From Myxococcota bacterium (GTDB lineage: Bacteria; Myxococcota_A; UBA9160; SMWR01), in the NCBI GenBank assembly GCA_022447545.1, contig JAKVBI010000006.1, positions 49,688-113,687 on the forward strand: 64,000 nucleotides of DNA, read 5' to 3'. Below the pieces are notes generated by a model. It had not been told where the DNA came from. It saw nothing but the letters and a program-made list of their open reading frames with translations, and ran no database searches. Both the position numbers and the translations under genes were made by a program. Below are positions 37,645 through 46,570 of the stretch, one piece after another. Every line of letters begins with the position of its first letter. Position 1 is the stretch's first letter.

Positions 37645-37666
37645 CTCGATATATCTATATATCGAG
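37645..37666. promoter_or_regulatory. 22-bp AT-rich palindrome upstream of metH, candidate operator
   Basis: Two perfect 10-bp arms, CTCGATATAT and ATATATCGAG, flank a CT centre. It lies 116 nt before the metH ATG, beside the AT-rich run GATAAGCTAATTTATAG (37666-37682), which may hold the -10 region. Such AT-rich symmetry is strongly out of line with the GC-rich surroundings and looks like a dimeric repressor site. ArsR-type SahR regulators are known to control SAM-cycle genes in Proteobacteria; that link is inference. Confidence 0.6.
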
Positions 37667-37714
37667 ATAAGCTAATTTATAGGCCAGGGGGAGCCATCGC
37701 CCGCCGATCAATGG

Positions 37715-37738
37715 GAGCCCAACCCAGGGGGGGGGCTC
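37715..37738 (+). other. Hairpin in the metH 5' leader
   Basis: GAGCCC (37715-37720) pairs with GGGCTC (37733-37738) around a loop that includes part of a run of nine Gs (37727-37735). It lies 43 nt before the metH start. It may be incidental; no known riboswitch consensus was recognised. Confidence 0.25.
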
Positions 37739-37781
37739 GCTCGGCTGGGAAGGTCCTCCCCGACAACGCCCCGGGATCGAC

Positions 37782-40700
37782 ATGTCCAGCCAGAGCCCGC
37801 ACGACGCCCTGACCTCGGCCTTCGCCGATCGCATTCTGGTGATCGATGGGGCCATGGGCACCATGATCCAGAGCTACGACCTCACGGAAGAGGACTTCCG
37901 CGGCGACCGCCTGACCGACCACGCCAAAGAGTTACGGGGCAACAACGATCTCCTGGTGCTCACCCGCCCCGACGTCGTGGAAGCGATCCACGACGCCTAT
38001 CTCGAGGCGGGCTCGGACATCATCGAGACCAACACCTTCAGTGGCACCCGTATCGCTCAAGCCGACTACGCGACCGAGGATCTCGTTCCGGAGCTCAATC
38101 GGCGTGCTGCCGAGTTGGCCGTCGCGGCCACTGAGGCCTGGACCCAGCGCACCCCTGAACGCCCGCGCTGGGCCGCCGGCGCCATCGGTCCCACCAACCG
38201 AACGCTTTCCATCTCGCCCGAGGTCAACGATCCGGCCTTCCGCAACTTGAGCTTCGACCAGCTGCGGGACTCCTATTACGAACAGGCGGGTGCGCTCCTC
38301 GACGGCGGCGTCCATCTGCTGCTGGTCGAGACGGTCTTCGACACCCTCAACGCCAAGGCGGCCATCGTCGCTGCCCGGCAGGCCATCGAAGACCGCCAAG
38401 CCGACGTCCCGATCCTGATCTCTGCAACCATCACCGACCGAAGCGGCCGAACGCTTTCAGGACAGACCATCGATGCCTTTTACACCTCGGTCGCCCATGC
38501 GAACCCGCTGTGCGTGGGCATCAACTGTGCACTGGGTGCAGAAGACATGCGCCCCTACATCGCCGAGCTCTCCGCCATCGCCCCCACCTTCATCAGCTGT
38601 TACCCCAATGCCGGCCTGCCCAATGCCTTCGGAGGCTACGACGAACTACCTGAGCACACCGCCAGCCTGCTGGCAGAATTCGCCAGCAGTGGGCTGGTGA
38701 ATCTGGTGGGGGGGTGCTGCGGAACCACCCACGAGCACATCCGCGCCATCGCCCAGGCCGTAGAGGGAATCGCGCCGCGCCGCCTGGCCACGCAGGATCC
38801 GACCGTGACCCATTTCAGTGGCCTCGAGAGACTCTCCCTGCGGCCCGATTCGAACTTCACGATGATCGGCGAGCGAACCAACGTGACCGGGTCGCGACGC
38901 TTCGCCAACCTGATCAAAAAGGGCGACTACACCACGGCGACGGAAGTCGCCCTCGAACAGGTGCGCAGCGGCGCGAACATCATCGATGTCAACATGGATG
39001 AGGGCATGCTCGACTCGGAGCAGGCCATGACGACCCTCCTCAACACCCTCGCCACCGAACCCGAGATCGCACGGGTCCCGATCATGGTGGACAGCTCGAA
39101 GTGGTCTGTCATCGAGGCGGGGCTCAAGTGCGTTCAGGGCAAGGGCATCGTCAACTCGATCAGCCTCAAAGAGGGAGAAGCGGATTTTCTCTCCAAGGCT
39201 CAGACCGTCCAGCACTACGGCGCGGGCGTCGTGGTCATGGCCTTCGACGAACAGGGACAGGCGGATGTCTGTGATCGCAAAGTCGAGATCTGCCAGCGTG
39301 CCTACCGACTCCTCACCGAGGACGTCGGATTCGATCCCGTCGACATCATCTTCGACCCCAACATCCTGGCCATCGGAACCGGGATCGAAGAACACGACCG
39401 CTACGCGATGGACTTCATCGAGGCCACACGCATCATCAAGGACACCTGCCCAGGGGTCCGGATCAGCGGCGGCGTCAGCAATCTCTCTTTCTCGTTTCGA
39501 GGCAACGAACCCGTCCGCGAGGCCATCCACACGGCGTTCCTCTACCACGCCATCCGCGCGGGCATGGACATGGGCATCGTCAACGCGGGACAACTGGGCG
39601 TGTACGAGGACATCCCCGCGGAACTCCTCGAGCACGTCGAGGACCTCCTGTTCGCGCGCCGCCCGGACGCGACCGAACGGATGGTGGAATTCGCCGAGAG
39701 CGTGCGCGGGTCGGGCAAGCGCAAAGAGGTCGACCTTTCGTGGCGGGAGCAATCCGTCGAAGGTCGACTCTCCCACGCCCTCGTCCACGGAATCGTCGAC
39801 TTCATCGACGAAGATACCGAGGAAGCCCGGCAGAAAGCCGAACGACCGCTCCACGTGATCGAAGGACCTCTGATGGATGGAATGTCCATCGTGGGGGATC
39901 TATTCGGCGCGGGAAAGATGTTCCTACCCCAGGTGGTCAAGAGCGCCCGGGCCATGAAAAAGGCCGTGAACTGGCTTACGCCCTACATGGAAGCCGAGAA
40001 GTCCGAAGGCGCTCGATCACGTGGCAAGGTCGTAATGGCCACGGTCAAGGGTGACGTACACGACATCGGCAAGAACATCGTGAGCGTGGTACTCGGCTGC
40101 AACAACTACGAGATCATCGATCTCGGCGTCATGGTGCCCGCGGACGTCATCCTACAGACCGCCATCGACGAAAACGCAGACATCATCGGGCTATCGGGCC
40201 TGATCACACCTTCCCTCGAAGAGATGGTCAACGTGGCCACGGAGATGGAGCGCCGCGAATTCCAGAGGCCGCTCTTGATCGGTGGCGCGACTACCAGTCG
40301 TCAGCACACGGCGGTCAAGATCGCACCGCGCTATCACGAAAGTGTCGTGCACGTTCACGACGCCTCACGAGCCGTAAACGTGGTGTCCAGCCTGCTGGAC
40401 CCCGAGCGCAAGAAGCAACTCGACGAGAAGAATCGAGAGACCCAGGAGCACTTGCGTTTCGCCTACCGACCCAAAGACGAAAGCAAGATGCTCACCTACG
40501 CGCAGGCGCTGGAAAACCGTCTGGCGCTGGAATGGCACAGCCAGGACGTGCCGAGCCCCGCGTTCACAGGCCGGCGTGTCGTGGACGACATCGATCTCGC
40601 CGAAATCGCCAACTACATCGACTGGACGTTCTTCTTCGTCACCTGGGGTCTCAAGGGGAAATACCCGCGCATTCTGGAAAAGGGAGATGCCACCGCCGAG

Positions 40701-41468
40701 CAGGCACGCGAACTCTTCGCCGATGGTCGCCGACTACTGGATGAGATCATCGCCCAAGGGTCGATCCAGGCCCGCGCCGTCTACGGATTCTGGCCAGCGG
40801 CGAGCCACGATGACGACATCCGGGTCTACTCGGACGCCCAACGGCAAACCGAACTCGCCCGATTCCACATGCTTCGCCAGCAGGTCGAGAGCAACGACAA
40901 GCCCAGCCGGAGCCTGGCCGACTTCATCGCACCGGAAGCTTCGAAGCTGAACGACCATCTCGGAGCTTTCGCGGTCACGGCCGGCCTGGGAGCGGACGAA
41001 CTGGCCAGCCACTACGAGGCCAAGCACGACGACTACAACGCCATCATGGTCAAAGCCCTGGCCGATCGCCTAGCCGAAGCATTCGCCGAGTGCCTTCACG
41101 CCCGCGCCCGCAGGGAATGGGGGTACGAGGTTGAAGGCCGCTTCGACAACGAGGAATTGATTGCCGAGAAGTACCGCGGAATCCGCCCGGCCCATGGCTA
41201 TCCCGCGTGCCCCGACCATACCGAGAAACGCACGTTGTTTGCCCTGCTCGAAGCTCCCAGCGTGGGGATCGAATTGACCGAGACCTATGCGATGACGCCC
41301 GCCGCCAGCGTGAGCGGGCTCTACTTCGCCCACCCCGATGCGCGCTACTTCACCGTGGGTCGGATCGATCGCGACCAGGTCGAGGACTACGCGGCTCGCA
41401 AACGGATCCCCGTCGACGAAGCCGAACGCTGGCTTCCCCGCAATCTCGGCTACGACCCGGAGGCCTGA
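37782..41468 (+). CDS. metH: Cobalamin-dependent methionine synthase
   Basis: Transfers the methyl group of methyltetrahydrofolate to homocysteine through methylcobalamin. All four modules are present in 1228 residues. The homocysteine domain has zinc ligands C249 (INCALG) and C312-C313 ([10 protein letters not shown]). The pterin domain has [16 protein letters not shown] and [12 protein letters not shown]. The B12 cap and Rossmann domain have [10 protein letters not shown] with cobalt ligand H760. The activation domain has [16 protein letters not shown] near 1130, needed for reductive reactivation with AdoMet. Length and order equal E. coli MetH. GGGA lies 5 nt before the ATG. Confidence 0.98.
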   Translation: MSSQSPHDALTSAFADRILVIDGAMGTMIQSYDLTEEDFRGDRLTDHAKELRGNNDLLVLTRPDVVEAIHDAYLEAGSDIIETNTFSGTRIAQADYATEDLVPELNRRAAELAVAATEAWTQRTPERPRWAAGAIGPTNRTLSISPEVNDPAFRNLSFDQLRDSYYEQAGALLDGGVHLLLVETVFDTLNAKAAIVAARQAIEDRQADVPILISATITDRSGRTLSGQTIDAFYTSVAHANPLCVGINCALGAEDMRPYIAELSAIAPTFISCYPNAGLPNAFGGYDELPEHTASLLAEFASSGLVNLVGGCCGTTHEHIRAIAQAVEGIAPRRLATQDPTVTHFSGLERLSLRPDSNFTMIGERTNVTGSRRFANLIKKGDYTTATEVALEQVRSGANIIDVNMDEGMLDSEQAMTTLLNTLATEPEIARVPIMVDSSKWSVIEAGLKCVQGKGIVNSISLKEGEADFLSKAQTVQHYGAGVVVMAFDEQGQADVCDRKVEICQRAYRLLTEDVGFDPVDIIFDPNILAIGTGIEEHDRYAMDFIEATRIIKDTCPGVRISGGVSNLSFSFRGNEPVREAIHTAFLYHAIRAGMDMGIVNAGQLGVYEDIPAELLEHVEDLLFARRPDATERMVEFAESVRGSGKRKEVDLSWREQSVEGRLSHALVHGIVDFIDEDTEEARQKAERPLHVIEGPLMDGMSIVGDLFGAGKMFLPQVVKSARAMKKAVNWLTPYMEAEKSEGARSRGKVVMATVKGDVHDIGKNIVSVVLGCNNYEIIDLGVMVPADVILQTAIDENADIIGLSGLITPSLEEMVNVATEMERREFQRPLLIGGATTSRQHTAVKIAPRYHESVVHVHDASRAVNVVSSLLDPERKKQLDEKNRETQEHLRFAYRPKDESKMLTYAQALENRLALEWHSQDVPSPAFTGRRVVDDIDLAEIANYIDWTFFFVTWGLKGKYPRILEKGDATAEQARELFADGRRLLDEIIAQGSIQARAVYGFWPAASHDDDIRVYSDAQRQTELARFHMLRQQVESNDKPSRSLADFIAPEASKLNDHLGAFAVTAGLGADELASHYEAKHDDYNAIMVKALADRLAEAFAECLHARARREWGYEVEGRFDNEELIAEKYRGIRPAHGYPACPDHTEKRTLFALLEAPSVGIELTETYAMTPAASVSGLYFAHPDARYFTVGRIDRDQVEDYAARKRIPVDEAERWLPRNLGYDPEA

Positions 41469-41477
41469 CGACAGGCC
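41462..41477. terminator. Stem-loop overlapping the metH stop codon
   Basis: GGCCTG (41462-41467) pairs with CAGGCC (41472-41477) around a 4-nt loop and includes most of the metH TGA. No U-tract follows on either strand. It could act as a weak bidirectional end between metH and the convergent small gene. Confidence 0.3.
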
Positions 41478-41490
41478 CGGTGGTGGGGGC

Positions 41491-41853
41491 TCAGGGGTGA
41501 ACGACCACCAGGCCCGCGAAGTCGTGGATCGCCCCCGACGAAACCCTCCAGCCGGGTACCCGGTGACGGTGCCAAAACAGTGGACGAAAACCACGGTAAA
41601 AAACCGGACGGTGCCTCCAGGAGCGACACCCGTGACGCCCTCGGAGAGCGTGCCTGTGCGTGTGACGCAAGTGCTCTTGACCACAACGAACGCCGCAGTC
41701 CTCTCGCCGCAATTCGTGAGAGTGACCGCGCCCGGATCGGCCCTCGCGGTGCCATCCATCGGCCCCGGCCGATGGTGGCGCGAGGGAGGAAACCGCGAGT
41801 AAAAAGAGCGTAATCGAGACCAGGACTCGGAACCGTCGCCGATGATCACTCAT
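41491..41853 (-). CDS. Small exported His/Arg-rich protein, possibly frameshifted
   Basis: The ATG at 41853 has AGGAG 5 nt upstream and starts a convincing signal peptide (FRVLVSITLFLLAVSSLAPP, cleavage near SAGA). The 120-residue frame then becomes rich in His and Arg and ends HDFAGLVVVHP. From about 41775 to 41550 another minus-strand frame has higher GC at third positions and a more protein-like stretch (TAAFVVVKSTC, TVRFFTVVFVHC). So the locus may be a real His-rich protein, a pseudogene with two shifts, or a sequencing error. No family recognised. Confidence 0.4.
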   Translation of the reverse strand: MSDHRRRFRVLVSITLFLLAVSSLAPPSAGADGWHREGRSGRGHSHELRREDCGVRCGQEHLRHTHRHALRGRHGCRSWRHRPVFYRGFRPLFWHRHRVPGWRVSSGAIHDFAGLVVVHP

Positions 41854-42041
41854 GGGATCTCCTGTGGTTTTGTGGATCTCCCGAGTTGGACGCGTGTCGC
41901 GCCATAGAATTCACGCTCCCGATTGCGCTGCGACCTCGCCCGAAGTACACAACGATCCCAGCGCGGTTGCGCGACGACAGTCCACGCCCGGGGAGTCCTG
42001 GGGGCCCGGCGACGGGACCGAAGCATGGGGGGGAATTGAAG

Positions 42042-42893
42042 ATGGGACGCACCAAGAAAAGCCGGGGAAAGAACCGCGGCAAGCAACGCAAGCGCCAGAC
42101 TCAGGCCTCCCTTGCCGACAAACACGAACTCTATCAGCGTGCCGTCCAAGAACCCGAGGCGGATCTGCTGCTAGCTCGAAAGATCTTCCGCACCCACTTC
42201 GGGCGCCCGCCCCTGATCATGCGTGAGGACTTCTGCGGAACAGCCCTAACCGCCTGCGAATGGGTCCGTATGGGCGCCAATAACCGGGCCTTCGGAATCG
42301 ATCTCGATCCAGACCCGCTGGAGTGGGGCCGGGTCCACAATCTGGAAAAGCTCAACGAAGAGCAACAGAGCCGGGTCGAGTTGATCGAGGGCGACGTAAT
42401 GAGCACCCACCACGAGCAGGTGGACATGACCCTCGCCTTCAACTTCTCCTACTTCATCTTCCACGAGCGGGCGACACTGCTCGAGTACTTCCGCATGGCG
42501 CGCGCGTCATTGCGACCCGAGGGACTGTTTCTGATGGACGTGTACGGGGGCTCCGGAGCACAAACCACCTCAGAAGATGATCCGCGGGACTGCGACGGCT
42601 TCGATTACATCTGGGACCAGTACCGTTTCGACCCGATCCAGTGCAACGCCGTCAACCACATCCACTTCGAGTTTCCAGACGGGAGCCGGATGAAACGAGC
42701 GTTCACCTACGACTGGCGTTTGTGGTCGATTCCCGAAATCTGCGATGTCCTGCGTGACGCGGGTTTCTCACAGACCGAGGTGTACTGGGAGGGCACCGAT
42801 CAGGACACGGATGAAGGGAATGGAATCTTCACCTTGCGCAAGAGCGCCATCGACGATCCAGCCTGGGTCGCCTATGTGGCGGCCATCCCCTGA
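42042..42893 (+). CDS. Class I SAM-dependent methyltransferase
   Basis: A 283-residue methyltransferase. After a Lys/Arg-rich N terminus (GRTKKSRGKNRGKQRKR, perhaps RNA-binding), the Rossmann fold shows motif I-like DFCGTALTACEWVRMG, the acidic AFGIDLDPDPLEWG, LIEGDVM and the post-motif LRPEGLFLMDVYGG. The substrate is unknown. ATG 42042 is chosen because homology-like sequence and the basic tail begin there; the frame is open upstream. Convergent with mlaC (15-nt gap). Confidence 0.82.
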   Translation: MGRTKKSRGKNRGKQRKRQTQASLADKHELYQRAVQEPEADLLLARKIFRTHFGRPPLIMREDFCGTALTACEWVRMGANNRAFGIDLDPDPLEWGRVHNLEKLNEEQQSRVELIEGDVMSTHHEQVDMTLAFNFSYFIFHERATLLEYFRMARASLRPEGLFLMDVYGGSGAQTTSEDDPRDCDGFDYIWDQYRFDPIQCNAVNHIHFEFPDGSRMKRAFTYDWRLWSIPEICDVLRDAGFSQTEVYWEGTDQDTDEGNGIFTLRKSAIDDPAWVAYVAAIP

Positions 42894-42908
42894 GCGACGC
42901 CCTCGGTC

Positions 42909-43526
42909 TCATTCCGCCGCACCGGCCGCGTTTTTGTCGCGCAACTGCTCCAGCAACCGTTCCGGACCTTTCGGTCCACGCAACAGTTCGCGGAACTGAT
43001 CGCGCCAGTTCGAAACCAGGCTGATCCCCTCGATCACCACGTCGATGACGAGCCAACCGCCGTCGCGTGATCGCAGGCGATAGTCGACGTTTGCAGCGTC
43101 GAAGTCCCCCCCGAGGATGCGTGTGCGAACCGTGACATCTCCCCGGGGTTCAGTCCGCTCCCCCAGGATTTCCACGGTCTCATCATCGTATCCCTCGAAA
43201 CGGCTCCCGTATTCGCGGGCGAGGAAGACCTTGAACTCGCGCACGAACTCCTTGCGCTGCTGGGGGTTCAAGCGCTTCCAATTCTTGGCCAGTACCAACC
43301 GCGAAACGACCACGAAATCGAAGCGCTGATAGACGATCTCTCGGACCTGCTCGAGTTTCTGATTCCGCGTCAACTCCCCCTGGCGCAATACGCCGAGCAC
43401 CTGATCGACAGTTTCCTGCACCACGGCGCGCGGACCGGACTCCACATCGTCGGCCACTGCGGCCAGTGGACTCGCCAACAGAAACACAACCATGACAGCC
43501 ACCCACAAACGGCGGTGCAGCCTCAT
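42909..43526 (-). CDS. mlaC: MlaC periplasmic phospholipid-binding protein
   Basis: Soluble carrier that shuttles phospholipids between the MlaA outer-membrane complex and the MlaFED inner-membrane pump. A signal peptide ends near AAVADD. The 205 residues follow the Ttg2D/MlaC layout: VVQETVDQVLGVL, RFDFVVVSRLVLAKNWKRLNPQQRKEF-type helix, GGDFDAANVDYRL and VIDVVIEGISLVSNWRDQF. Its ATG overlaps the mlaA stop by 4 bp. Last gene of the operon. Confidence 0.93.
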   Translation of the reverse strand: MRLHRRLWVAVMVVFLLASPLAAVADDVESGPRAVVQETVDQVLGVLRQGELTRNQKLEQVREIVYQRFDFVVVSRLVLAKNWKRLNPQQRKEFVREFKVFLAREYGSRFEGYDDETVEILGERTEPRGDVTVRTRILGGDFDAANVDYRLRSRDGGWLVIDVVIEGISLVSNWRDQFRELLRGPKGPERLLEQLRDKNAAGAAE

Positions 43527-44320
43527 TCCTCGAACTCCTCGTCGAGTCGGTAGGGATCGTCCTCTTCGTCGAAATAGTACAGATCCTCATCGGCCTCGGC
43601 GGGAGCATCCGACTGAATCTGATCGCGAATCCGACTCGCCCGGTTGGACATGTAGGCGTTTCGGGTGAACACGTAGAGGTCGAACGCCGAGGCTCGGTTG
43701 GTCCGAATGACTTCCATGGCCATCGAGCGGAAATTGATGAAGTTCCCGATGGTGAGCCCCGCGTTCACCTCGAAGGGCAGAAAGAATGCGTAGAAGAGCG
43801 TGGCGGTATCCGTCGCCAAACCAAAACCGTCCCGAACATTCGATGGTCCCAGGAAGGGCAGCATCAGATATGGCCCTGGCGGTACCCCCCAGTAGCCAAG
43901 AGTCTGGCCGAAATCCTCGGGATGAGATGCAAAGCCAGCCGCCACTCCGGCATCGAACAAGCCTCCGATGCCCGCCGTCGTATTGAGCATCAGACGAACA
44001 CATTCCCCCCAGGCGTTCCGAACCTTCCACTGAAGTAGATTGTTGGCAAACTTCACGGGGAAGCGGCCGTTCTCGAAGACGTTGGCGATGCCCCGTTCCA
44101 GCGGGTCGGGCAGCAGGAAGTCGTACCCCATGGCTACGTATTCGATGAAATAACGATCGGAAACGTCGTTGAACCAGAAGATGGCTCGGTTGACGGATTC
44201 GAAGGGGTCATCGATGGAAGGCTCATCCGAGGCTCGAACCGGCCCACTGACGGCCAGAACAAACAGCAGAGAGCCAACGACCACAGCGCCGTATGTACGC
44301 ATTGAACCCGTCACTCTCAT
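43523..44320 (-). CDS. mlaA: MlaA/VacJ outer-membrane phospholipid protein without lipobox
   Basis: Removes misplaced phospholipids from the outer leaflet. The 265 residues show DPFESVNRAIFWFND, RFPVKFANNLLQWK, RLMLNTTAGIGGLFD, FGQTLGYWGVPPGPYLMLPFLGPSNVRDG and IRTNRASAFD, all of the VacJ family. Most MlaA proteins are lipoproteins. Here the N terminus (VVVGSLLFVLAVSGPVRASD) has no cysteine at all, so it cannot be lipidated in the usual way. The C-terminal about 30 residues are very acidic. Overlaps mlaD and mlaC by 4 bp on each side. Confidence 0.92.
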   Translation of the reverse strand: MRVTGSMRTYGAVVVGSLLFVLAVSGPVRASDEPSIDDPFESVNRAIFWFNDVSDRYFIEYVAMGYDFLLPDPLERGIANVFENGRFPVKFANNLLQWKVRNAWGECVRLMLNTTAGIGGLFDAGVAAGFASHPEDFGQTLGYWGVPPGPYLMLPFLGPSNVRDGFGLATDTATLFYAFFLPFEVNAGLTIGNFINFRSMAMEVIRTNRASAFDLYVFTRNAYMSNRASRIRDQIQSDAPAEADEDLYYFDEEDDPYRLDEEFEE

Positions 44321-44781
44321 GGATCGTCCGACGAAAGACCGGCGTTGTTGACGAACTTTCCGATCAGTCGTTCGAGGGACAGAGCATCCTCGGAAAAGGA
44401 GAACTCCTCCCCGGAGGTCAGAACCACCTCCTCGGCTCCGGGCTCCACCGCCAGAAATTGGTCGCCCAGGATTCCCGCGGTCCGAATCGCCACGACGCTG
44501 TCCACCGGTAGAGCGAGATCCGAATCCAGATCCATGATGACCTGAGCTCGCATGTACTCGTCGAGTGCGATCGAGCGAACCTGGCCCACCGTGACCCCCG
44601 CAATGGAGACCGGTGCACGAGTCGTCAGCCCCCCGACATCATCGAAGTGCGCGACGAGTTGCAGCCCTCCTTCTCCCCGGTAGTTGAGACCTCCCACCTG
44701 GAGCGAGAGGTACGCGATGGAAGCAAGGCCAGCCATTACGAACAGACCCACCGCGAATTCACTCGATCGCGTCGATGCCAT
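44317..44781 (-). CDS. mlaD: MlaD, MCE-domain protein
   Basis: Forms the periplasmic hexameric ring on the MlaFE transporter. The 154 residues have one N-terminal membrane anchor (FAVGLFVMAGLASIAYLSL) and one MCE domain (LVAHFDDVGGLTTRAPVSIAG, GVTVGQVRSIAL, LPVDSVVAIRTAGILGDQF). Length is typical of MlaD. GAGGGGGG lies 5 nt before the ATG. An 81-nt gap separates it from mlaE; it overlaps mlaA by 4 bp. Confidence 0.95.
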   Translation of the reverse strand: MASTRSSEFAVGLFVMAGLASIAYLSLQVGGLNYRGEGGLQLVAHFDDVGGLTTRAPVSIAGVTVGQVRSIALDEYMRAQVIMDLDSDLALPVDSVVAIRTAGILGDQFLAVEPGAEEVVLTSGEEFSFSEDALSLERLIGKFVNNAGLSSDDP

Positions 44782-44862
44782 CTCCCGCCCCCCTCACTCC
44801 ACTGCAGGACAACTCCCCGCCAACATGGTCGGGCTTCCGCCCTTGGCCTCGCAACCCCCTGC

Positions 44863-45639
44863 TCAAATCCCCCAAAGCGCGGTGATCACGTAGTTACAGA
44901 CCAGGATCGAAACCGACGCCGTGACCACCGTACCCGTGGTGGCCGCACTGACGCCCGCAGAAGTCGGCTCACTCGTGTATCCGCGATAGGTGGCGATCAG
45001 ACCCACCAGAACTCCGAAGGCCAGCGCCTTGACCAGGCCCTGGGCCACGTGCTCGCGGAAGTTCAGCGCATCCTCCAGGCTGCTGAGAAACTGCCCCCGG
45101 TCCACCCCCAACAGATCCACGCCCACGTACAGAGCTCCGAGCAGGGCCACCACGACGAACAGGCCGTACAGCAGAGGCATGACGGCAATCATCGAGCAGG
45201 CCTTGGGGGTGATCACGTAGTCGACGGGATCGATCGACATCATGCGCAGGCCATCCAGTTGCTCGGTCTGCACCATGGAGGCGATCTCCGCAGCCATGGC
45301 CGATCCGGCACGTCCCGCAACCAACAAAGCCGTGAGCACAGGCCCCAGCTCTCGTACGAGGGCATGACCCACGAGAGCTCCCAGGAATCCCTCCGCCCCG
45401 AAACGAGACAGGGTTCCATACCCCAACAACGACAGGGAGGCTCCCACCGTCGCCCCTGACAGACATACGATCAGCACCGAACGAACACCGGAATCGAGGA
45501 CTTCGTCCACCCATCGCCGCAACCGATAGGGAGGCTTGAGCCCCATCCGAACGATTTGAAGCGCGAGGACCGCAACGGCCCCCAGCGCCCCGATGCCATC
45601 CAGGGTCCGAGCGCCAAGCGTTTCAAGTCGGGCCCTCAC
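44863..45639 (-). CDS. mlaE: MlaE lipid ABC-transporter permease
   Basis: Membrane subunit of the Mla phospholipid transporter, 258 residues with five to six hydrophobic segments. Diagnostic stretches are GATVGASLSLLGYG, VRELGPVLTALLVAGRAGSA, MAAEIASMVQTEQLDGLRMM and the C-terminal GVSAATTGTVVTASVSILV. GTG start overlapping the mlaF stop by 4 bp (GTGA). Confidence 0.95.
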   Translation of the reverse strand: MRARLETLGARTLDGIGALGAVAVLALQIVRMGLKPPYRLRRWVDEVLDSGVRSVLIVCLSGATVGASLSLLGYGTLSRFGAEGFLGALVGHALVRELGPVLTALLVAGRAGSAMAAEIASMVQTEQLDGLRMMSIDPVDYVITPKACSMIAVMPLLYGLFVVVALLGALYVGVDLLGVDRGQFLSSLEDALNFREHVAQGLVKALAFGVLVGLIATYRGYTSEPTSAGVSAATTGTVVTASVSILVCNYVITALWGI

Positions 45640-46451
45640 GCGTCGGACTCCGGCGCAATCGCCGCGACCTGCGTGTCAGCGTCGCGCTCGGCCGCCATGA
45701 ATTTCATGAGCCGGGGATCTCCGGCCTCGAGCAATTCCGGGAGGGAACCCGAGAGTGCCTGGGCGTCCACCAGAAACACCACCTGATCGGCCATCCTGGC
45801 CGTGGAGGCGATGTGGTGGGACGTAACGACGAGCGTAATCCCAAGGCGCCGATTCAGATCGACGAGCAGGTTCTCGATACGCCGCAGATTCACCGGGTCC
45901 AAGCCCGAAAAGGGCTCGTCGACCAGCACGATCTCGGGATCGGTCACGATGGCCCGCGCCAGGGCCGCCCGGCGGCTCATCCCCCCGGAAAGCTTGCCCG
46001 GTAGGAGATCATCCACATCGCTCAGACCCACAGCTTCCAGGCGACGCCCCACCTCGCCGGCGATGTCGGCCTCCGACAGGTGGGTATGCTCGCGCAGGGG
46101 AAGTGCGACGTTGTCGAAAACCGTGAGCGAGTCGAGCAGTGCCCCCCCCTGGAAGAGCATGCCCAGGTACTCGCGCGTGCGAAACAACTCGCTTTCGGAC
46201 TGGCGTGTGATGTCCTGTCCGGCCACGAACACTCGGCCAGCGTTCGGCCGAACGAGCCCCCCGATCAAGCGCAACAAGGTGCTCTTCCCGACGCCGCTCC
46301 CCCCGAGCACGACGCTGATCCCGCCACGTGGAAAACCACACGTGAGCCCCTGAAAGATCGTCCGCTGTCCCCGCTGGAGATCGACATCCTCCAGGTAGAC
46401 TCGGAACTCCCCGTCGTCGAGGTTGCTCACTCTCCGCTCCCGAACCGCCAT
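45636..46451 (-). CDS. mlaF: MlaF lipid ABC-transporter ATPase
   Basis: Cytoplasmic ATPase that drives Mla transport. Walker A GGSGVGKST (50-58), the Q-loop region MLFQGGALLDSLTV, signature LSGGMSRRAALARAI, Walker B EIVLVDEPFSGLDPV and the H-loop VTSHH are all intact. ATG 46451 has no ribosome site; an in-frame GTG at 46430 has GGAG 7 nt upstream and may be the true start. First gene of mlaF-E-D-A-C; no mlaB-like STAS gene is found in the unit. Confidence 0.95.
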   Translation of the reverse strand: MAVRERRVSNLDDGEFRVYLEDVDLQRGQRTIFQGLTCGFPRGGISVVLGGSGVGKSTLLRLIGGLVRPNAGRVFVAGQDITRQSESELFRTREYLGMLFQGGALLDSLTVFDNVALPLREHTHLSEADIAGEVGRRLEAVGLSDVDDLLPGKLSGGMSRRAALARAIVTDPEIVLVDEPFSGLDPVNLRRIENLLVDLNRRLGITLVVTSHHIASTARMADQVVFLVDAQALSGSLPELLEAGDPRLMKFMAAERDADTQVAAIAPESDA

Positions 46452-46570
46452 CGACGGTGCCAGACGGTGTGCCTCTTGAGAATAGTAGTGCAGTTGTGAG
46501 GGACGCGAACCACGAGAGACGGGCCGTTGGCCACCCCAAACTGGGCAGGCTGCGCTATCGACTGGGGGTC

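Noticed and set aside
37631-37781. A cobalamin or SAM riboswitch before metH
   Set aside because: The gap is only 151 nt and lacks the B12-box or S-box consensus; the palindrome is a better explanation.
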